9,692 nt of DNA from Euryarchaeota archaeon UBA173 (GTDB lineage: Archaea > Thermoplasmatota > Poseidoniia > Poseidoniales > Thalassarchaeaceae), in the NCBI GenBank assembly GCA_002498925.1, contig DAJH01000081.1, positions 26,033 to 35,724 of the forward strand. Direction: 5' to 3'. Below, piece by piece: positions 6,593 through 9,692 of this stretch; position 1 is the first letter of the stretch; each line of letters begins with the position of its first letter. Under the pieces are notes generated by a model. It was not told where the DNA came from. It did not search any database and was given only the letters and a program-made list of their open reading frames with translations. A program made the translations under genes and the position numbers.

Positions 6593-6606
6593 CACTCTCG
6601 CGAGTG
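6593..6606 (-). other. GNRA-loop hairpin in the leader of tRNA-Phe
   Basis: On the minus strand CACTC-GCGA-GAGTG forms a 5-bp stem closed by GCGA, a GNRA-type tetraloop. It ends 4 bases before the first base of the mature tRNA and starts 38 bases after the stop codon of the endonuclease IV-like gene. It could help 5' processing of the tRNA or stabilise the end of the upstream mRNA; neither is shown. A chance stem of this size is possible. Confidence 0.4.
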
Positions 6607-6644
6607 TGATTGTGGCTTCAAGGCTTCTGAGGAAATGTGGGACT

Positions 6645-7742
6645 TCAGAAGACGTCGTCTTCGTCTACTTTGTCATCGAATGACATCAAGCCACCCGCGG
6701 CCTTGGCCGGGACCTTTGTCTGATCTTTGCCGTCGCCTTCGAGATTCTTCCGGGCCTCAGCCACCTCAGCCTCCAACAGCTCCAGCTCCTCGGGGGTCAG
6801 TCCTCTCTCATGTGCCAACTTCACCCTTCGCTCGTCGCGCGCCCTAATCTCCATCAGGCGCTGTCTGGCCTTGTCGTAATGCTGCATCATGTACATAGCA
6901 TCGTGCTCTAGTAGTGGAGAGTCAGAAATGATGGTTATGTCCATCCAGTCACCCTCTTCCGCTAGGTACTCGGCAAATGGTTCGAACTTGAGGTCGGACT
7001 TCTTGATCTGAGTGTAATGGAGTGCGTTGCCCATCCTATGCTCTATACCGGCGAAGTGACAGTAAAACTTGCTGCCCCCATAAGTCTCCCTAACCTTGTC
7101 GAACAGCTCTGCATAGTCCTCGCTGGTCCTCATGCTTCCGTGACCCCTGGCGTGGATATGCGCCATGTTCAGAACTGGTACGGTTCCGTCGACGTGATTG
7201 CAGACCTCAAGGACCTCTTCTACCGTCCCCCAAAGCTCCTGGCGGCCAGAGGTCTCGATCCCTACCAGCGAAGGCTCCATCTTCTCTATCCAAGGGAAGG
7301 CAGCGTAGGCGTCCTCATTCTGATCGCCCCAGATACTCCGAACTCTGTCGACTATTCCTGCGAATACATTTGCAACCTGTTCGTTTGCTTCGGTTCCCGG
7401 CTCATACTCGCCATAGGGCCCTACGTGGTAAACTAGGTGGCGTGCATTGATCACCTTTCCAGCCTGCATCGATGCCTCCATCTTAGCGAGGGACCTGTTT
7501 CTCTCCCGTCTTTTGCCAAGTAGTTCCGCATAGTATGGGCCGTGCAGGTTCATCTCAATTCCCGAGTCCCATGAGAGTATGCCTGCCTGCCAATACTGGT
7601 CGAAGTGCTTGGGCTGAACTGGCCTTACGGTCTGAATCTCCATCGCCTCCAGCCCTAGGGAGGTAATATCGTCCATTCCCTCTACGATAGTTCTGCCCTT
7701 GCAGGACAGTGGAACTCCGGCTGGACCTAGTCTGAGTGGCAT
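6645..7742 (-). CDS. Endonuclease IV-like protein (AP endonuclease family 2, TIM barrel)
   Basis: This 365-residue protein follows the archaeal endonuclease IV pattern. That family cuts DNA at abasic sites using a three-zinc TIM-barrel centre. Recognisable segments are RLGPAGVPLS (4-13), LGLEAMEIQTVR (29-40), NLHGPYYAELLG (65-76), LVYHVGPYG (103-111), VGIETSG (160-166), VLNMAHIHARGHG (190-202), FYCHFAGIEH (226-235), LHYTQIKKSDLKFEP (241-255) and ISDSPLLEHDAM (272-283). His67, His106, Glu163, His195, His229 and His242 sit at expected ligand positions. Asn192 stands where family members carry Asp, and Asp274 where they carry Glu, so metal binding may differ. A C-terminal extension from about 295 is a charged helix and ends MSFDDKVDEDDVF, reminiscent of the acidic-hydrophobic tail of bacterial SSB. 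The start is the ATG at 7742, where RLGPAGVPLS begins as in the family. The tRNA-Phe gene follows. Confidence 0.85.
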   Translation of the reverse strand: MPLRLGPAGVPLSCKGRTIVEGMDDITSLGLEAMEIQTVRPVQPKHFDQYWQAGILSWDSGIEMNLHGPYYAELLGKRRERNRSLAKMEASMQAGKVINARHLVYHVGPYGEYEPGTEANEQVANVFAGIVDRVRSIWGDQNEDAYAAFPWIEKMEPSLVGIETSGRQELWGTVEEVLEVCNHVDGTVPVLNMAHIHARGHGSMRTSEDYAELFDKVRETYGGSKFYCHFAGIEHRMGNALHYTQIKKSDLKFEPFAEYLAEEGDWMDITIISDSPLLEHDAMYMMQHYDKARQRLMEIRARDERRVKLAHERGLTPEELELLEAEVAEARKNLEGDGKDQTKVPAKAAGGLMSFDDKVDEDDVF

Positions 7743-7776
7743 CCCTTTGTCCCCCGCGGGTCGCGCCGAACCGGTG

Positions 7777-7791
7777 CCCCTTCAAAAGGGG
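7777..7791. other. Perfect 6-bp hairpin in the leader of the endonuclease IV-like gene
   Basis: CCCCTT (7777-7782) and AAGGGG (7786-7791) are exact complements around a 3-base loop. On the minus strand it ends 34 bases before the ATG at 7742 and lies after the T5 run that follows the upstream gene. It could be a 5' leader structure or part of an intergenic terminator. No known riboswitch is recognisable. Confidence 0.35.
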
Positions 7792-7808
7792 TCTCTGTAA
7801 TAGGGGCG

Positions 7809-7813
7809 AAAAA
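7809..7813 (-). terminator. Candidate oligo-T terminator after the PfkB-like gene
   Basis: On the minus strand a T5 run (CTGTTTTTCG) lies 16 bases after the TAA of the PfkB-like gene. It may end the fhs-pelA transcript, with the endonuclease IV-like gene starting from its own promoter in the same 87-base gap. Five T residues alone are weak evidence. Confidence 0.3.
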
Positions 7814-7829
7814 CAGCTACGGAATGGAA

Positions 7830-8480
7830 TTACTCTGCCGCCGTTGCTCTCCTGATTCCGTCGTCCCCGGGACCGGTCTCCGGGAGTTTGCAGAGAAATC
7901 TAGACAGCCATTCGGGGGAGCTCGGTTTTCCCCCTACCTCCAGCTTAACGGAACCTGTAGAGTGCTCGACCATTGCCACTCCCGAGGAGGCATCATAGGT
8001 GCATACTATGGGAACCATTCCCTTGAGTCTAATTTGAGTAAGCAGATCGGCCTCTTCAATACCCTCGATTTCCGATATCGGTGCAATAGCTTCTGAGTCG
8101 ATGAAAAGAACTTGGATCTGCCGAATCTTGCTGATAACTGCGCCCCACGATTGTTCAATCGCCCCTGGGTCGTCCGGCACAGAGACCACCATCACTGTCT
8201 TGCTTCCCTCGAGTTCTGCGAAAATCATCGAGGCCGCCCATGCCATCCTAGGGGATTCGCCGTCTAGAACGATGTTGGACGAGTTGATTAGCCAGTTAGC
8301 GGAGTCTAGAACCTCTCTCCAGTCGATCGATCCGTGGTCCATTGAATGGAATTCTTCACCATCGGAGGAGGACACGTGCATCACCTCTGCCCCGGACGCT
8401 ATGGCGTGATGCAGTACCCTTGAGGCCGCATCCGTTCTATCTGGTCTGCCGAATGCAACTATTCCGACTCCACTGGCCAT
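7830..8480 (-). CDS. Hypothetical protein resembling a truncated or degenerate PfkB (ribokinase-family) sugar kinase
   Basis: The protein has 216 residues; PfkB kinases usually have about 290-330. The central part fits the family's Rossmann-like order: SANWLINSSNIVL (about 60-72), where kinases have the helix and strand ending in a small-residue turn; AELEGSKTVMVVSVPDD (88-104), like the strand that supplies the D-x-N/P segment; IRQIQVLFIDSEAI (119-132), like the dvl-x-N-x-x-E strand; and MVPIVCTYDASSGVAM (155-170), like the VVT-x-G-x-x-G strand. The last residues include ETGPGDDG (201-208), a faint echo of the catalytic DTTGAGD motif, after which the protein stops instead of continuing for the usual C-terminal helices. 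The N-terminal substrate lid is not evident. It is probably catalytically inactive or altered. Only 34 bases separate its ATG from the pelA stop, so co-transcription with pelA is likely, although no Shine-Dalgarno site is visible. The family assignment is an inference from strand order. Confidence 0.5.
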   Translation of the reverse strand: MASGVGIVAFGRPDRTDAASRVLHHAIASGAEVMHVSSSDGEEFHSMDHGSIDWREVLDSANWLINSSNIVLDGESPRMAWAASMIFAELEGSKTVMVVSVPDDPGAIEQSWGAVISKIRQIQVLFIDSEAIAPISEIEGIEEADLLTQIRLKGMVPIVCTYDASSGVAMVEHSTGSVKLEVGGKPSSPEWLSRFLCKLPETGPGDDGIRRATAAE

Positions 8481-8514
8481 GTTGGGTGCCTAGGGTGCAC
8501 GGTGAAGAGTGTTC

Positions 8515-9567
8515 CTAGTCCAGCTTCCACCTGAGGAGGGCAATTGCGCCGCCCATACCAACTAGCTGCTGTCCAGCGTCATGGTCCACGGAGGCCTGAA
8601 TGACGGAACCTCGAGATGATTCAACTTGACTCACTATGGATTCCCAATCCGACTTGCCGTCTCCCGTTCTGAGCAGGGATGCGTCGATGACTAGGGTGTC
8701 TATTGCGCCGATGGATGCCGCCTCTGAAATCGGGACTGAGCCGAAGGCGACCGCCCCCTCCGTGGACATCCTGGTCATCGCCTCCTCTATCGCCCTGACC
8801 TCCTTGACGATGGTGTGCTCGCCCAGGACCGAGTCGGCCGCTCCCTCGGCCAGTACCTCGTTTGCGGCGGCTCTGCCTCCTATGGAAGTCGGAGCGTTCG
8901 TTATCGTGTTCTTGGCGCCTAGGGCCCTGATATCCTTCTCGAATCCCTCTCTTGCCATACCCGGGCCACAAATTACCAGAGGCATTTCGTCGGGGAAAAC
9001 CATCCTGACCTCCTTTGCGACTCCCTCTGAGAAGCCACGGCGCACTCCGGTTGAGTCGTCCGCCCTTTTTCCGCCCCCCCTCATCGAGAATTGTGAAACG
9101 TCCCTGATCCCCCTAGCTGTGACTTCGAATATCAGAATCTCATCTGACTCGACGACGATAAGTCCGGCTTTGGCTCTGGAGCCCGCTGCCAGTGTTTCCT
9201 TGAGTAGGTTCAGATCGGCCTTGGGAAGCCCGCCCTCTCGTGTTATCTCAACCTCGTCTCCAGGGGAGATGACGTGAGTGTGGTGGCTGCCTATGTCTAT
9301 CTTGGCTTCGGTAATCACCCCATGCACCCTCAGGTTATCAGTGAATGATTGGAACGCTGTCTCTTGCACCTCCAGAACTATCCACATTGGCTTCCTCTCT
9401 GCACTCTTGGCTCTGCCGTCCTCCTTCGTGCCTGTGGTTGAGTCCCTGCGGTGCGAGAGCATTCCCACCAAGTTTGAGGGCCTGCAAATCTGAGCCAGCA
9501 CCCACAGGTCGTCCTCGTCCTCGACTCTGAGCTTGACTCCCTCGTCAAGGCGCTTGATTCGGCGCAT
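8515..9567 (-). CDS. pelA: Pelota (aPelota, Dom34 homologue), ribosome rescue and mRNA surveillance factor
   Basis: Archaeal pelota enters the A site of stalled ribosomes with aEF1A and, with ABCE1, splits them for recycling. The 350-residue length is normal. The N-terminal Sm-like domain (about 1-128) shows MRRIKRLDEGVKLRVEDEDD, LRVHGVITEAKIDIGSHHTH (79-98) and GDEVEITREG (103-112). The central eRF1-like domain 2 (about 132-255) runs from AGLIVVESDEILIFEV and lacks the GGQ of release factors, as expected for pelota; it includes PLVICGPGMAREGF (196-209). Domain 3 (about 256-350) ends DHDAGQQLVGMGGAIALLRW (328-347), corresponding to the family's C-terminal GGIAAILRY segment. The start is the ATG at 9567, 11 bases after the fhs stop. 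Only a weak site (GGTAGTGA) precedes it. It is probably translated from the same mRNA as fhs. Confidence 0.95.
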   Translation of the reverse strand: MRRIKRLDEGVKLRVEDEDDLWVLAQICRPSNLVGMLSHRRDSTTGTKEDGRAKSAERKPMWIVLEVQETAFQSFTDNLRVHGVITEAKIDIGSHHTHVISPGDEVEITREGGLPKADLNLLKETLAAGSRAKAGLIVVESDEILIFEVTARGIRDVSQFSMRGGGKRADDSTGVRRGFSEGVAKEVRMVFPDEMPLVICGPGMAREGFEKDIRALGAKNTITNAPTSIGGRAAANEVLAEGAADSVLGEHTIVKEVRAIEEAMTRMSTEGAVAFGSVPISEAASIGAIDTLVIDASLLRTGDGKSDWESIVSQVESSRGSVIQASVDHDAGQQLVGMGGAIALLRWKLD

Positions 9568-9578
9568 ACAATCACTAC

Positions 9579-9692
9579 CTAACTGAAGACCCCGGTTAGC
9601 CTGCCGTCCTCGTCCATGTCCATGTCAAGCGCTGCTGGCCTTGTAGGTAAGCCGGGCATCGTCATCATGGAGCCGCAAATTGCCACTATGAA
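9579..9692 (-). CDS. fhs: Formate-tetrahydrofolate ligase, C-terminal end only (cut by the window edge)
   Basis: The last 37 codons are present; the gene continues past the right edge. The peptide contains ICGSMMTMPGLPTRPAALDM (5-24) and ends DEDGRLTGVFS before TAG. The MTMPGLPxxPAA segment and the xxGxxxGLF-like ending are characteristic of the C-terminus of formyltetrahydrofolate synthetase, which joins formate to tetrahydrofolate with ATP for one-carbon metabolism. The fragment is too short for a full domain check but the motif is distinctive. It lies 11 bases upstream of pelA on the same strand, which suggests co-transcription. The enzyme is common in bacteria and patchy in archaea, so transfer from bacteria is likely. 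Confidence 0.87.
   Translation of the reverse strand, partial: FIVAICGSMMTMPGLPTRPAALDMDMDEDGRLTGVFS

Noticed and set aside
6415..6621. Small minus-strand open frame with the peptide GTVAQLGERRTEDAEAAGSS.
   Set aside because: It runs through the tRNA-Phe gene; such peptides are a well-known artefact of translating tRNA genes.
8636..9277. 213-codon open frame on the plus strand opposite pelA.
   Set aside because: It is the antisense shadow of a well-supported pelota gene and has a Ser/Pro/Ala-rich, motif-free translation.
1..9692. Search for CRISPR repeats, transposon ends, integrase sites, toxin-antitoxin pairs or phage genes.
   Set aside because: By eye there are no regularly spaced repeats, no transposase or recombinase motifs, no direct repeat next to the tRNA gene marking an attachment site, and no small paired genes. 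The region reads as a normal chromosome segment.

Overview
The window looks like chromosomal DNA from a mesophilic euryarchaeon, most likely a marine Thermoplasmatota lineage such as Poseidoniia/Marine Group II (inference). The archaeal evidence is a pelota gene, a multi-OB-fold replication protein A followed by a COG3390-type RPA-associated protein, an archaeal-style endonuclease IV, GGTGA/GAGGTG ribosome binding sites and ATGA start/stop overlaps. Mixed in are genes of bacterial character: MogA of the Escherichia coli Mog type, a bacterial-type RNase PH, and the C-terminus of formate-tetrahydrofolate ligase. This mosaic is typical of planktonic euryarchaea. I see no transposase, integrase, CRISPR array or phage gene.

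Layout. (1) Positions 1-2176, plus strand: a 356-residue protein that may be a degenerate relative of hydroxymethylbilane synthase (HemC fold), then an unfamiliar protein with three SAP-like helix-extended-loop-helix motifs. (2) 2173-4847, minus strand: rpa and the RPA-associated gene, coupled by an ATGA overlap. This operon converges on the SAP gene so tightly that the two stop codons overlap. (3) 4848-5083: a divergent control region between rpa and mogA. (4) 5084-6492, plus strand: mogA (molybdopterin adenylyltransferase) and rph (RNase PH), joined by an ATGA overlap. (5) 6513-6588, minus strand: tRNA-Phe(GAA) with encoded CCA, a T6 run directly after it and a small GNRA-loop hairpin just before it. 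(6) 6645-9692, minus strand, in transcription order: fhs (C-terminal end only), pelA, a short protein resembling a truncated PfkB sugar kinase, and an endonuclease IV-like protein.

Themes. Single-stranded DNA binding and repair (RPA, RPA-associated protein, endonuclease IV-like protein, perhaps the SAP protein) and RNA quality control or maturation (pelota, RNase PH, tRNA-Phe) dominate, with cofactor metabolism (MogA, formate-THF ligase) between them. It reads mainly as a housekeeping region, and I found no convincing new multigene system. The most interesting points are family members that look remodelled: a HemC-like protein lacking the usual substrate-binding motifs, an RNase PH with an insertion of roughly 27 residues and a lost N-terminal signature, an endonuclease IV with two substituted metal-ligand positions and an SSB-like acidic tail, and a PfkB-like protein that ends near the kinase's catalytic motif.
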